NCBI RefSeq assembly: GCF_910592395.1
Contig: NC_088310.1
Location: 3,293,501-3,357,500, forward strand
Reading direction: 5' to 3'
DNA: 64,000 nt
Origin: Lineus longissimus
Lineage: Eukaryota > Nemertea > Pilidiophora > Heteronemertea > Lineidae
Positions 40,744 through 52,579 of the stretch are shown here, piece after piece. The notes under the pieces were generated by a model, which made no database searches, was not told where the DNA came from, and worked only from the letters and a program-made list of their open reading frames with translations. The first letter of the stretch is position 1, and every line of letters starts with the position of its first letter. A program made the position numbers and the translations under genes.

Positions 40744-43700
40744 ATGGCACTGTCCAGCTACCAAATTTTGCTTGCTGTGGGCATGCTTTTGACCGGTAGC
40801 ATCAACACAATAAGTAAAAAAGCTCAAAATGACTGCAAGTAAGTATTGTATGTATATAGCTAAGATAATGAGTGTAAAGTTTCACGCCTCTTTGATGCAC
40901 ACGATGCGAGATAGACTTATTTTTCAAATGTTATTGCCAAACTTGCACACACGACACTGACTGACTGAATGATTAACACTGACAGTCTGTTCTGTCACTG
41001 CACACTTACACTAGCACTGTGCCACTGTACTGTCTCACAAGTCACTGGCACTGTCTGCACTGTGCTGCCACTGTTGCTCACTGTCAGACTGACCATGCAT
41101 GGGATGTACACATGACATGGGTCACGGCAAAAACTCATTGAGTTTTTGGTCATCATGCCCAGGTCATGGTGGTGTGACTACACATACAATACATACACCA
41201 TGATAGTTTTCATGTAATAGACAATTTTGACACTGGGTGCTGACCAGTCATGCGTTCCACCCGGAAAAACGGGTCACAGTGGCGTATTGCATTCTCTGAA
41301 GTTGGCTTAGGCCTTGTGCTGACACGTTCTGAGTGGTCACACAGCATTTGCTTTGTTTGGGCTCTGGTTTATCTTTGTCAAAAAAATCCAATGTATCCTC
41401 GCATAATGGGTTCTTAGTCTCTTAAAATTCTCTAAAATTACTATCCTCCACTCATCATAAATTGCATCATCTTTTTATAGTGTGCCAGGCTATTACAACT
41501 ATTCTGCAAATGGGACAGCTACAACCCATGAATTTGATCATCCTTGGTTCCAGACAATCATAATGTTTATTGGAGAATCACTCTGTCTGGTTGGTTTAGC
41601 CATTAGCAGGAAGAAGGAAAGGGACCAATGGAAGAAAGAGGTAGGAGACAAATTTACAGTAACCATGGTAATGAAGCAAAAACACTGAGGTCCAGTCAGG
41701 GTTTGAACTCCAGACCTTTGGATAACATTATAAGAGTCTCCAGTGGTCAAAAATGTTAGGCTTCTTCTCCTGTTCTGTTTTTAGATAAAAATATATGTTG
41801 CATCTTTGGAGCCATAAAATGTTATTTTCCCTTGAATCTGGTGAACATCATTCCTACTTTTACTTTACAGAATGCAGAACGTGAAAGAGAAGGAAAGCCA
41901 GTGGAGAATCTTCAGCAGGGAGGGTAACTAGTTAGTTTCTAACCAACCACATGAGGAAAATTATTCCTCACACAACGAGATTTCAATGAAAACAATGCTT
42001 TCACTCAATCGTATAGCATCCGTTTTAAATTTGAAATTTGCTGAGATGTCAGGCCACCACAGATTACACTTTTACTCCCTCAGTCCCTGCGTGGAATATT
42101 TTACATGCCCTGGCATAGACACTGAGGGACAGCTTTAAGTCTCATCTATTCTGCAGATTCTCGGATATAATTCATATGCTGTGTTGTGATGAACCAGAAG
42201 TTTTAGTTCCCAGAATACGAAGAAACATATTCCTCTTCATTTCAGTTTCATCAAGCTAATCCTTGCTGTGCCAACCTGCTTGGATCTCATTGGAACCTCA
42301 CTTGCTGGTATTGGTCTTGTGTATGTCAATGCTTCTGTCTGGCAGATGTTACGAGGATCCATTATTGTATTTGCTGGTATATTATCTGTAAGTGTTCTAA
42401 CCTTCATACGAAGTAGATTTGAGTGCCTAATTCTTTAATTCTATGTCTGAAAAATGATGTACAAGGGAAGCATGTTTAGGTGTAGAGTTCTATTGCGTGC
42501 TCCTCATAGCCATTCTGTTCGATGCATGATTTGATTAAGAGAGTGTCTCTTTTGTAGAAAATCTTCCTAAAACGAAATCTGAAGTGCCATCATTGGACTG
42601 GGATGTTTGTGACTGTGATTGGTCTGGTGCTTGTAGGCATTTCAAGTGTCTTCAAAGGAGAGAGCTCGAAAGGTTCAGGATCGGAGGCACTGTTAGGTGG
42701 GTCTGAGAATCTGCTTTCAACACATTTTAAACCAGCCAAGAGGTTGGTTGGTAAACATGTCTCGCCAAAACTTCTGTGTTCAAAACGAGTCTAATAATTA
42801 TATGTTGAATAGAATGATTCAAGAATTGACTCTTATGGAATAATGGGTTCTGCTTCTCCAGGTATCGCCTTAATCCTTGGTGGGCAGGTAATCAGTGCAA
42901 GTCAGATGATCGTAGAAGAGATGTTCCTCAAGAAAAGAAATTACCATCCACTGCAGGTATGAGAGATCTTCAGTAAATTCAGTTTAAAGTGTTTTAGTGT
43001 GATCACATCAGGACAGAATCGCAATCGCAGGTGATGACAAGTTTGAAGCAAATTGTGTGAACTTACTCAGACAAAGGAAATGTTCTGTCTCTGCTCATTG
43101 TTCTTGATTTTGGTGACCAGTGTGCGCTGTATCAGTAGCATAGACCCTGGAGACATAAACTTGCATTGAAATTGATTTCTTCGAACTGAGTTCCATTTGA
43201 TTCATGAAAACGTCATTCTTCATTTGCAGGTAGTGGGCATGGAGGGCACCTATGGTTTTCTCATTATGGCAGCAGTAAGTACAGCCTGTCGTTATTGTAC
43301 TTCTAGCTAAGCCATGATATCTCCTGGCATTGTTAAATCAAGGGGTTTTGACGTGTTGTTACCCAATTTGGTGACAGCTCACAAAAACGGCATCCATTTA
43401 TAAACATCCCTATCATGAGCCAGCACTGGCAGCAGACTAAGTTCTGTCATTTCAGGATACCGGAAGCAATGTGTTACAGGTCATGTGCTGTTTTGGCAAC
43501 ATGTACTGAGGCCTTCCTCTCTGTTACAGCTGGCAAATAATAGACATGTGACCGCCAAAGTGATGTATGAAATCTCATGTGAATATTCTCCTTTTAAATT
43601 CTCTCATTTCTTCTTCCAGGCGGTGCTTCCAGCTATGTACTTCATCCCGGGGCCACAACTCAACAACAGCTATGAGAACAGCCTCGATGCCCTGTACCAG

Positions 43701-44801
43701 ATCGGGAAAAGTCCACGGCTCCTCATCTTCTGCCTTCTCTACTTGTTTTCTATTGCATTTTATAACTATTTTGGATTGGCAGTCACAAAGTCATTGACGG
43801 GTGAGCATATTGCAATTCAAGTAGTTTGGAAACAGTGCATAAAAGTGTTATTTCTTTGTTACCTTTACATATTTTCATGCTTTTTTGTCCGAGTGAGGTA
43901 AATTGCAGGATGTGGTGTACAACGTCATCCTACGGGTGTCAACTCTCATCCTTTGCATTGTCCTAGGCTTGAAGCCCAGTATTGTAGTTGCTTTGTTGAC
44001 GGTCACTTAATCTTTGATACTTGATAACCTTCTCTCTAGCTGTCCATCGGACCCTCCTGGATGCCTGTCGGACAATAGTCGTTTGGATTGTGGATCTAAT
44101 TATTTACTATGCTTTTGATAAGGTAATTTAACAACTTTTGTTGATTACGTCTGATAATAGCATAATAGAAATTTGCAATATTTTGTAGTATTTTGAATCA
44201 AAAGCCACTTTAATAGTGGGTTGACCATTTTGATTTGGCATAATTGTTCATTTCTTGTTTCATCATCTTACACTCATTTAATTTCACTTCTCATTTCTCT
44301 CTCATACATTTCTTATGCTTTCTTTCAGGGCTTTGGGGAAGAGTTTGATAAAACTTGGGGTCTACTGCAAGGTATGTGCAAACAACTTTTAGAGCATCAT
44401 TTATTACTTCATACAAATATGTTTGAGCATAAATGATGAGCTATTTCCTCTTGGTGATGATGATGGTGAGGATGAATATCGGTGTTATCTGATGTCGTAG
44501 ATATTCAATTCAAGAGTTTCTCATTTTCTTGTCAAATATTTTGAAATGGCGTTTTTGATATTTTGAGTCTGTTCATTCTTCTTGTCTGTTTTCAGTGGAC
44601 GGTTTTCTCTTCCTTCTAATCGGCACAGCGCTCTATAACGAACTGGTTGATGTATCGTGGTTGCCATGCATGGGACCATCCCAGCAAGAACTGCAGCAGA
44701 TTCAACCAGAAGATAGCGCTGCTGGTGAGGCTGAAGGAGAGGATGAGGCAGATGAGAGGACAAGACTTATCAAAGACAATCGGGGATCAATCAATGCTTA
44801 A
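40744..44801 (+). CDS. SLC35F6: Solute carrier family 35 member F6
   Basis: Eleven exons: 40744-40838, 41481-41640, 41871-41923, 42246-42387, 42558-42696, 42862-42956, 43230-43274, 43620-43800, 44040-44122, 44329-44371, 44596-44801 (TAA). Total 1242 nt, 413 residues; human is 371. About ten membrane segments of the drug/metabolite transporter fold. Recognised by YQILLAVGMLLTGSINT at the N-terminus, CLDLIGTSLAGIGL, VWQMLRGSIIVFAGILS, LILGGQVISASQMIVEEMF, MYFIPGPQ and LIGTALYNE. The human protein sits in lysosomal and mitochondrial membranes and binds ANT2; substrate unknown. The tail contains ERTRLI, which fits the acidic dileucine class of lysosomal sorting signals, preceded by an acidic stretch. 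Confidence 0.93.
41688..41748 (-). repeat. tRNA-derived SINE fragment in SLC35F6 intron 2
   Basis: On the minus strand the sequence contains GGAGTTCAAACCCTG, a B-box-like T arm, after a diverged 5' part. It looks like an old SINE head. No folded tRNA is supported. Confidence 0.35.
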
Positions 44802-45480
44802 CCTCTAACACTAGGACAGACGTATCTGTCATAGGGACTGACACTTGGACAGTTGTTGCAGGTTGTTTCCACAGCCTATTTTTTCCATAAACAAGGGATC
44901 TTTTTATTGCTCATCTCAGTGATGTTCGATATATCAAACTAGTTCACAGTCATTGCAGTTTGCAGTGATGACCTTTTTGTCTCAGACGTCTGCATGATGC
45001 AGCAGACATGAAATCTTTGTCATACTTCTGATAGTGATTGTAGGTCTCTTTGATAAAAGTCCCTGTCCATGGTGTGATTTCATCAGATGGTGCTAATTTG
45101 TCCCCATAGGGGAAAGATATTCGATGCTTTGTTTCTTTGTAAAATATTTATATTTCATTCCAAGTGAGTGGGCTTGTCAAAATTTTTTTGAGGAAGGTAC
45201 TTTGTGCTAGTCTGTTCATTGTCATGATCAACAATATTTTCCCAAATGTTGCAGCAGTCAATGAAGACCCTGTACCCCTTGTCAGGCAGTCGACACTTCA
45301 GTGACTTTCTGGGGCCAGGATTTGACTAATTCACCAAATACTTCGGCTTTTCATTCAGAACTTGATACCTAATTGACACTTAACTAGCTTTTTTATTTGT
45401 ATGTTTGTATGCAAACGTGTTGTTAAATGAGGAAGTTGCAAGTCTAATATTAAATTGAGGCCATTTTGTAAATCAGTTTA
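44802..45480 (+). other. SLC35F6 3' UTR and downstream
   Basis: Non-coding sequence after the stop. No canonical AATAAA was found; an ATTAAA-like site lies near 45448. Nothing else is supported. Confidence 0.35.
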
Positions 45481-45641
45481 GTTTTTTTATTCATTCTGCA
45501 CCGATGTGGACAATGTCTTGCTGAAGGTCACATGCCAGTGGAGTTGACACATGAGTACCAAACTTGCCCAAGGTCCTTTTTGGGCTACTGGCATGGGAGG
45601 CACAACAGACTTGCTTACCCAAGGCGAAGCCATAGGAATTG

Positions 45642-45700
45642 GCTTCATGAAAGAACTACGCCATCGCCATCTTCAGGGCAAGGTAAGAACTGAAAAGACC
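45642..45700 (+). repeat. Dispersed 59-bp repeat, copy 2
   Basis: Near-identical to 28563-28621 (see that entry). Here the segment ends with cagggcaaggtaagaac, which resembles a splice donor. Confidence 0.85.
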
Positions 45701-45879
45701 TTTTTGATCATCTGTGTATCATCCTTGAGCTGTTTTCCATCAATATCGGGTAGGCGGCAAATAGGAGAGGGTCACTGAGTCAACATATTGTCGTCTTTTG
45801 TAAGTGTTCTAGTCATCATAAAACTGGTCCTGGATCTAAGTGCTCCAGATGGCTAGAACTCCTCCCTCATGGCTGCTAG

Positions 45880-46630
45880 TTTAGGGCATTTTGGACACTC
45901 TGTCGTATGTCACATCCTTCGAAGTACAAGGGACACGCGATCTGCACCCTCGCAAGACGAGTTGCCCATACCAGGTAATGCCAAATCAGTTACCCCCAAG
46001 ACTAACACTGGAGGAACAGGGTTGTCCGCTTCACTGCCCATACTTCTGCAGGGACGCTCCCAGCAGTTTGAAAGTCCTGTGAATGTATTAGTGTCTTTTT
46101 CTCTCAAGGAGCTGCATTGGACACTGTGAGGTGTCATATCCTTCGAACTAAAGGGACACAGCTCATGTGCCCTTATCAAATAGCACTTCAGGTTAGTTAT
46201 AGCTCAGTTAGTTGTCTCGTATCAGGTACCACCTAAGAAGTACTCGAGTAGTGTTTGAGGAGATGATATAAATAAACACCAGCAAATGCTTTGTCTTCAA
46301 GTGACGATTGCGGTTTACCAGTTACTTTAAGCACGGGTTACTCTGGGCAGAGATGGGGTGTCGGTGTCTCTCTCAAGAGCGTAAAGCGGACTGTCTGCAG
46401 GATGCCTCATCCAATACTAAAGAGACAGGGCTTTTAGCACCTCTGTAGGGATAAACATACATCGTAAGGATAGGATACAACACAAGTTTGAATGTCCTGG
46501 AATAATTCGTGTCTCTTTACGAGACTAAATCGGACGCTCTGTAATGTCACATCCTTCGAACTCCAGGGACACATAGTTATTTTCCGTGAGTAGTGGAGAA
46601 ATGGGACTTTGTCAGTAAACATTTTTTATC
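45880..46630. repeat. Degenerate repeat family, four copies
   Basis: Related blocks start at about 45892, 46118, 46388 and 46519, each with a form of ggacactctg, then gtcacatccttcgaact and agggacac. A flanking block with tttgaatgtcctg and gtgtctctctc recurs with them. Spacing is irregular (about 130-270 bp). No ORF is supported. Confidence 0.7.
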
Positions 46631-46895
46631 TAGGCAGATTTCGCAAGCCCTCACGAGCGAAGATGTATGAAAGATGGTCTGTGGTGTCATGAAATCCTGC
46701 TTAAGTTCAGTTACGCGATATTCGTAAATCGGCTCAATCATTGATACCATGATGACTATACAGATATAGGAAACCAGACGGAGCTCTTCAGAACTGTCGT
46801 CATACATAGACGTTGGTCTCCGCAAGGCTTAGAAAAACTGTCTCTTCTTCTCGACCGTCAACTGCTAACATACAAGTTGGCTATCTCATTCGGGG

Positions 46896-47280
46896 TTGAA
46901 ACGGGATGCAAATTAAGTTACGGTACAGACTCTGGGCTACTTCGTCCTTGACCGCAGGTGTGAGGTATTTTTGGCGAAGAAGGTGCATTTGGTAAGTGCA
47001 TAAATCTCACTTTTCGAGAGTGTCCCCCACGCTGAGAGACCGAAAGACAAGAGACAAAGGCTGATGATATGTCATTCTAGATTGAAACGGGATGCAAATT
47101 AAGTTACGGTACAGACTCTGGGCTATTTCGTCCCTGTCCGCAGGCGCGAGGTATTTTGGTGAGGAAAGTGCATTTGGTGTCGTTTGGTAAGCGCATAAAT
47201 CTAACTTTTCGAGAGTGTCCCCCCCGCTGAGAGACCGAAGGACAAGAGACAAAGCCTGATGATATGGCAACTTTTATTGG
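46896..47280. repeat. ~190-bp tandem duplication with a third partial copy downstream
   Basis: Two head-to-tail units begin with ttgaaacgggatgcaaatta at 46896 and about 47092 and both contain ttttcgagagtgtccccc and gacaagagacaaag. Part of the unit (gaccgaaggacaagagac) recurs near 47421. Confidence 0.85.
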
Positions 47281-49360
47281 GCAAGTATATAAAACATACT
47301 ACAAAACTTAGAATTAGTGGCCGGCATGCGGAATCAGAAAAGGCTGACCGTAAATTGTTGCACGTGAAGATAGTGTAGTGTGTTAATCGAATTTATTGGG
47401 AGTGATCCGCACACTTATTGACCGAAGGACAAGAGACGAAGGGAATGATATGACAACATTTAATTGGCAAGTAAATACATATGAATAATGCAAAACTTGG
47501 AATACGATAACAGAACGTTGATACTGCTGACGCCGCTTGAGCCGCTTGAGCAAGCGTGTCAAGGGATCAGATGTTGGGTCAGTGCGCATGCGGGGCATGG
47601 GATGGAGGGTGGTGCGCTGTGAGTGTCGATAAGGATGGGGGGGGGGGGGCAAAGGCAAATGACAATGACAATAGCATAATAACAATTGAACAATGTACAA
47701 GTCGTAAGTAACCGTGACCGCTTTCAAGGTGGCAAGAACTGATTGCTGACCAAGACAATGACATATTCTGTTAACACCAATGGAGCATTCTCTTGAACTG
47801 TATTTTAGCCCAAAACCGCCCAATCAAAATGGTGCAGAGACTCGATTGACGTTTATTGTCTTCAAGAGGAAATTGATTTCAAAACTGATATGGGCCTATA
47901 GTATAAATAATATCCTACCTAAAATATAGGCCTTCTGTTAAATTAGGCCTGCCTTAAGAAAAAAGAAAGAAAACCTACAACCAATTCCTCTTGAAAACAA
48001 ATATGTCAATAAGGCTCATCCATGCATCATTTGAATAAAACAATGTAGAACACGTTTTTGCTGTGATCAAGAAATAGCTCCATTGTTGTAATGTTGCACT
48101 TCTTGTGCTGTGAAATAGCTCAGATACGGTAAATGGATTGCCACATTGAAAACGGAACAAGAAATAGCAATTTTCTGGATCAGCGAGTACATACATGAAG
48201 TGCTATTGATTTCAGGAATAAGCACATATTTTGCATGGTTCACTTTTACAAAGAGTAACAATCTTCGAGGTTTAATTTTCAGGGTCGAAAACAGGTGAGT
48301 GTCAACCCATTCTGAGCCAACAGCATGAATTACAACAAGAAAAGGGTCAATTCCGTTGGGAACTGCTGTTCCCTGCTCTTGGCTACTGGCCTGGAATAGA
48401 AAGGGAAGATTTAGATACCAAGAAACATTGAAATATACAATTTAATAAATTGAAGTATTTGAACATTTTTCATGACGTTTTTTAAAAATCTTCCATTATA
48501 GCATATCAGTAATATGTCTATACACATGTTTATGTCTGTGACAGCCTCTTTGGCACTTATAAGATGAATCAATTAAATTGAATTGTCAGGCAATGGTGGT
48601 CAACCTGCCTCGGGTTTGTCCCAATATCAGTTACATGATGACGGACCTAAAGCCTCATTTCATCAACTGTAGCCAGCGTATCGAATTTTATCTCATTTAC
48701 CTCAATTGTGTTCCACAAATCTGGCATCCTGAATATTTATCTCTCAGAAGTTGCCTCGGTCGCGTTGGCTCGATTCTAGGGACGGGACAGCGAAACCACG
48801 CGAGATGGAGCAATCCACCTGAAAAAATTGGAGACAATTCGAATGCTGCTTCAGTGAACAATGGGCGATCTGTTCAGGAGACGTCTCTCAAATCGCCCAT
48901 TGTTTCATAAACGAGAGCTGGACAGACAGTTCCAGCTACTCTTCGCAGATTTCCTTCTTCCAATGCATACATCGCGTTTTTTCTCGACCACACTTGCATA
49001 GCTATTTACTTTAAGGTCACGTGCAGGTCTTATTGGTAATTGCTGGGGTGAAACTTGGTACTGTGGGACAGACTTTAACATGTCCTCAAAACGCAATGTC
49101 ACTGCTGGACTGATTTACAAGTCCACAAAACGCAGAATCGGACATGGACATCATTACCCCAGCAATAACCTAATGTAACCCCACAAATAGGGCCGTTTAT
49201 AATGTTTAAGACATGTTTATACAATAACAATGCTGAAGCTATTGCCTGCAGTGACCTTGCTAATGATTTTTATGTGGGAGGGGCCAGGGACCGTGACTGT
49301 TGATAAAGTCCTCACGATATTATATTCGTCAACAATGGGGCACAGACTTTCAGATATTTT
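47281..49360. other. Unannotated intergenic stretch
   Basis: No exon is supported. It holds a poly-G run near 47639-47649 and a 13-bp perfect inverted repeat at 48857-48869 and 48892-48904. Confidence 0.4.
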
Positions 49361-49635
49361 CGTGACTGACCTATATTACCAGTACAGTCCAATATATATT
49401 TCTTTTTTTTTGACCGACCTCTATTACCAGTACAGTCCAATATCATTCTATTCTTCGTGACCGACCTATATTACCAGTACAGTCCAATATATATTTCATT
49501 TTTCGTGACTGACCTATATTACCAGTACAGTCCAATACATATTCTATTCTTCGTGACTGACCTATATTACCAGTACAGTCCAATATATATTTTATTTTTC
49601 GTGACTGACCTATATTACCAGTACAGTCCAAAGAT
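49361..49635. repeat. 48-bp minisatellite, six copies
   Basis: Units start at 49361, 49409, 49456, 49504, 49552 and 49600 and read cgtgactgacctatattacc then agtacagtccaatatatatt plus a T-rich tail. Period is 47-48 bp. The open frames it creates are a by-product of the period and are not taken as coding. Confidence 0.93.
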
Positions 49636-50201
49636 ACTATTTAGTCTGTATATTATTCTAGGGCTGGGGTGGGGGATGGGGAAACTCTCCAGTGACAAAC
49701 TTTTTGATTGTCATTCTGGTTAAAAAAACACGTCCAAAGGGGAAATTTATTCTCATAACTTTTTACAATGCTCGAAAAAAAACTATTAAAATGTTCATGT
49801 GGCGAGTCGCCACATGTACCGACTATACCTGTGGATCTAAATATATATACCATCATTGAAATCCTCAGAGAAATTAAACCAAGACAAAAAAGGGTTCCAT
49901 GCCCTTGGTTTCCATGTACCGCGAACGATGCTAACGATAGGATTTAGCTGACAGGATTTGGCGACACGAACCCCTCCGTGTCCAGAAGACGCGGGGGTCG
50001 TCAGATCAATTTGAAACCGCCATGGACATCACTTCTTCCCCCTCACAAGTCGGTCGCGATGACCTCCATGTGCAAACCATTTTGGCTGTGGATGCTCCTG
50101 GTAACCCATGTCGCCTAACCAGACATAGCGCGCTGCCTGACTAGAAGTTACCGCCTCTGAGACCCAGGGTTGAGACACTGGGGTCTGCCCCTAGCTGACA
50201 G

Positions 50202-50492
50202 GTGGATGGAGATCCATATCATAGAGCATACCAACCGTACATAACCGGCTGGACTGGTACACCCTATCAGGCTCAGACTCCCCAACGAAGTCTATTGAGC
50301 GCAGCCGCAGCGCCAGTTAATATGGATGGATTTACGTCGTCAAATAACTGTCGACCTGATGAGCATTCGTTCACGGCACATAGAGTTTATCGGGGTTGGG
50401 GGCGAAGAGACAAGACCAGGAACTCCTATGGGGTCGCGGGCGCAATGCAACCCGAGGAACGAGATGCACCCAATGTACAAACTCGAAAATAA
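50202..50492 (+). other. Unassigned ORF, possible exon
   Basis: Ninety-six residues ending in TAA at 50490-50492, preceded directly by ctgacag, which could be a splice acceptor. The product is Tyr/Pro/Arg-rich with HRAYQPYITGWTGTPYQ near its start. I do not recognise it. There is no strong start codon in frame near the beginning, so if real it is a last exon. Confidence 0.3.
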
Positions 50493-50497
50493 CTAGC

Positions 50498-50706
50498 TCA
50501 TCCTTCGCCATAGGTGTCAAGTATGTACCACTTATACAGACAGGCGTCATTAACGTTGGGTAACACCTCACAAGGAGCAATACCAAGCATTTTCAAGACC
50601 TCATATTTAGCGAAAAGGTGTGACAACAATGATAATATATCAGATCCAATACCAGTCCCTTGACCAAACCCAACCATTTCTTGAAAGTTCAAGGACGTCG
50701 GGGATT
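50498..50706 (-). other. Unassigned ORF, possible last exon on the minus strand
   Basis: A good acceptor (polypyrimidine tract then CAG at 50709-50707) is followed by 68 codons ending in TGA at 50500-50498. The product includes GFGQGTGIGSDILSLLSHLF and YEVLKMLGIAPCEVLP and has the look of a folded, partly hydrophobic protein. I do not recognise it and found no convincing upstream exon. Confidence 0.35.
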
Positions 50707-50782
50707 CTGAAAGAAAAAGTATTGGCCATGACAGCTCGGTAGATAGATCGAAGTGATAGATGGGCTAACTGTCTATCTGAAA

Positions 50783-51466
50783 AGGGCGGGTAGCGAATTT
50801 TTTTTCCTGAACCTTTTGGGCACTATAGTGTACATTTGTACAGGGACTTTCAGCCAATCAGATTTCGACAAATACATGACGTCAGAAGTCTTAGAAACTT
50901 TAGAGCAGTTGGTAGAGCGCTCGTCAAAAATGGCAGAATACGATGTTCGATCCAAAGGTCGCGAGTTCGAATCCGGTTGTGGACAACATTTTTCTTTTTC
51001 TTTTTTACACTTTAGATTTAAGTTTTATAACGCCTTTCTTTTCCCTTGTCATTTAGATTTTAGATATTTGAGTTATTTCTGCTGCCTGCAACATACCTAC
51101 AGAAAGGACAATAACAATAGCCCATCTCCAAGATCCAAGGGATAGTCCTTCAGATATCATATTGAGCATAAATACACAATGAGACTTGTCTCATGTGAAT
51201 GGTCTTCCTCCAGTAGGAATATGTTTCTCTGCAATTAGACTTGTCTTTCGATTCTGCCTCGTGTGTATGGTCTTCCTCCAGTTTATTTTTATACTGTATG
51301 CCTCAAATTTGATTAACAAGCACAAAACAATACAAGCTTACTTCTAAGTTTCATGATGACGCCTCGATGACGACACAGATTTATCGGATTCTGATTGGCT
51401 GAGAACCTGTGTACAAATGTACACTGTACTGCCCGAAAGATTCAGGAAAAAATTCGCGGGCGGGCG
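50783..51466. mobile_element. Foldback element with ~100-bp inverted arms and a tRNA-like core
   Basis: The left arm (50783-50886) and right arm (about 51365-51466) are inverted copies: gtgtacatttgtaca and cagccaatcagat on the left match tgtacaaatgtacac and ctgattggctg on the right, and gggcgggtagcgaatttttt matches aaaaaattcgcgggcgggc. Similarity is high but with several mismatches. Just inside the left arm is a tRNA-like sequence with an A box (50901-50912) and B box gagttcgaatcc (50963-50974). No transposase ORF lies between the arms, so it is non-autonomous if mobile. Two opposite copies of one short element would look the same. Confidence 0.6.
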
Positions 51467-51760
51467 ATTAAGCAGGCGCATACAGTTAGATATTAAAATG
51501 GTAACAAAATGGCCGAAATTTATCTTCCCACACCATCTTTATAAGAGCTATAGGTAAAACTCAATGGTGACTAGATTATTACTGCTCCCGAAAGAAATTT
51601 TAAGTAGCCCAAGTCTTTTGTTGGCTGCTGCTTTGCTGCGACTTTCAGCAGCCTCCTACGACGGCACAAGGATATCATTGAAAGCCACCACGTGACCGCA
51701 GGGCCAATGCATTGGTGTCATAATTCACATTTATCATCTTCGTGACAACGCCAAAACATA

Positions 51761-52044
51761 CTTAAAGGTGACATGCATGCATAAAAACCCCAAACGACCA
51801 AGTTAGAAAACACAAACGCCCGACCAAGAAACGACAACTGCACTTGAAACATGATAGACGACCAGCGACAGGTCTCACTTGACTGCACAAGCACAAGTTC
51901 ATTGACGAGACAGGTCACAGAGAAAGAAAAAAAGAAAAAATATTCCTCGAGCGGGTTCGAACTCGGAACCCTCGCCACTTCATCCTTTCCGTCTTTTTAT
52001 AATTTTGCCGTTAGGGTTTTTATGCATGCATGTCAGCTTTAAAG
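51761..52044. mobile_element. 284-bp MITE with 30-bp terminal inverted repeats
   Basis: The left end (51761-51790) contains aaaggtgacatgcatgcata and aaaaccc; the right end (52014-52044) is its complement with about two mismatches. On the minus strand the inside holds GAGTTCGAACCCGCTC, a tRNA B-box-like motif. No ORF of note. Target-site duplication not resolved. Confidence 0.75.
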
Positions 52045-52575
52045 GGACAACCTGGGCGTGGGATTTACCTGGCCAGGAGGATAATACCTCTGCTTGTCAC
52101 CATGCGCCGCCACTTATCTCAAATAACGATTTTCGCCAGTGTGCGAGGCAGTTTTGGACATGACCCGTGAAATTCAGGCAGGCCTAAGGTTACACCCAGT
52201 TTTTGTGCACTGTTTATTGCAGTTCAATGATGTATTTCAATTTTCCTGTTTGGACTGAGAAGTCACGGTTCTACTGGAAGCCATTTTTGTAGGAAAAACC
52301 ACCATATCTCATGCCACAGTTGTCCATTTAATACCACTGAATACAAGAGGGGGTAGGCCTATCACTAAACCATGGTCATTTCATAACACAGGCCTGGGAA
52401 CAACTGGCAGGGTTTATCAAAGCTCTGAAGTTGGCAGCACAGAGGTGAAATGAGACGATTGGTAATTTCTGTCATGTCTTCATGTAAATGTCTCTGAACT
52501 ACTTCGATTGTATGCCTTATCTTTCTGATCCGGTCAAGGTCCTCATCATACATATCACATGTCACAGTATCAAGG
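52045..52575. other. Intergenic stretch with a short minus-strand ORF
   Basis: A minus-strand ORF (52565-52365) predicts a charged helical segment (DLDRIRKIRHTIEVVQRHLH) but has no clear splice sites and I do not recognise it. The rest shows nothing supported. Confidence 0.3.
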
Positions 52576-52579
52576 GCTG

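Noticed and set aside
49361-49635. CRISPR-like array
   Set aside because: The repeats are directly tandem with no unique spacers and the genome is animal.
50895-50990. Functional intron-containing tRNA gene
   Set aside because: A and B boxes are present but the acceptor strands do not pair and the D arm is altered; a SINE-type relic fits better.
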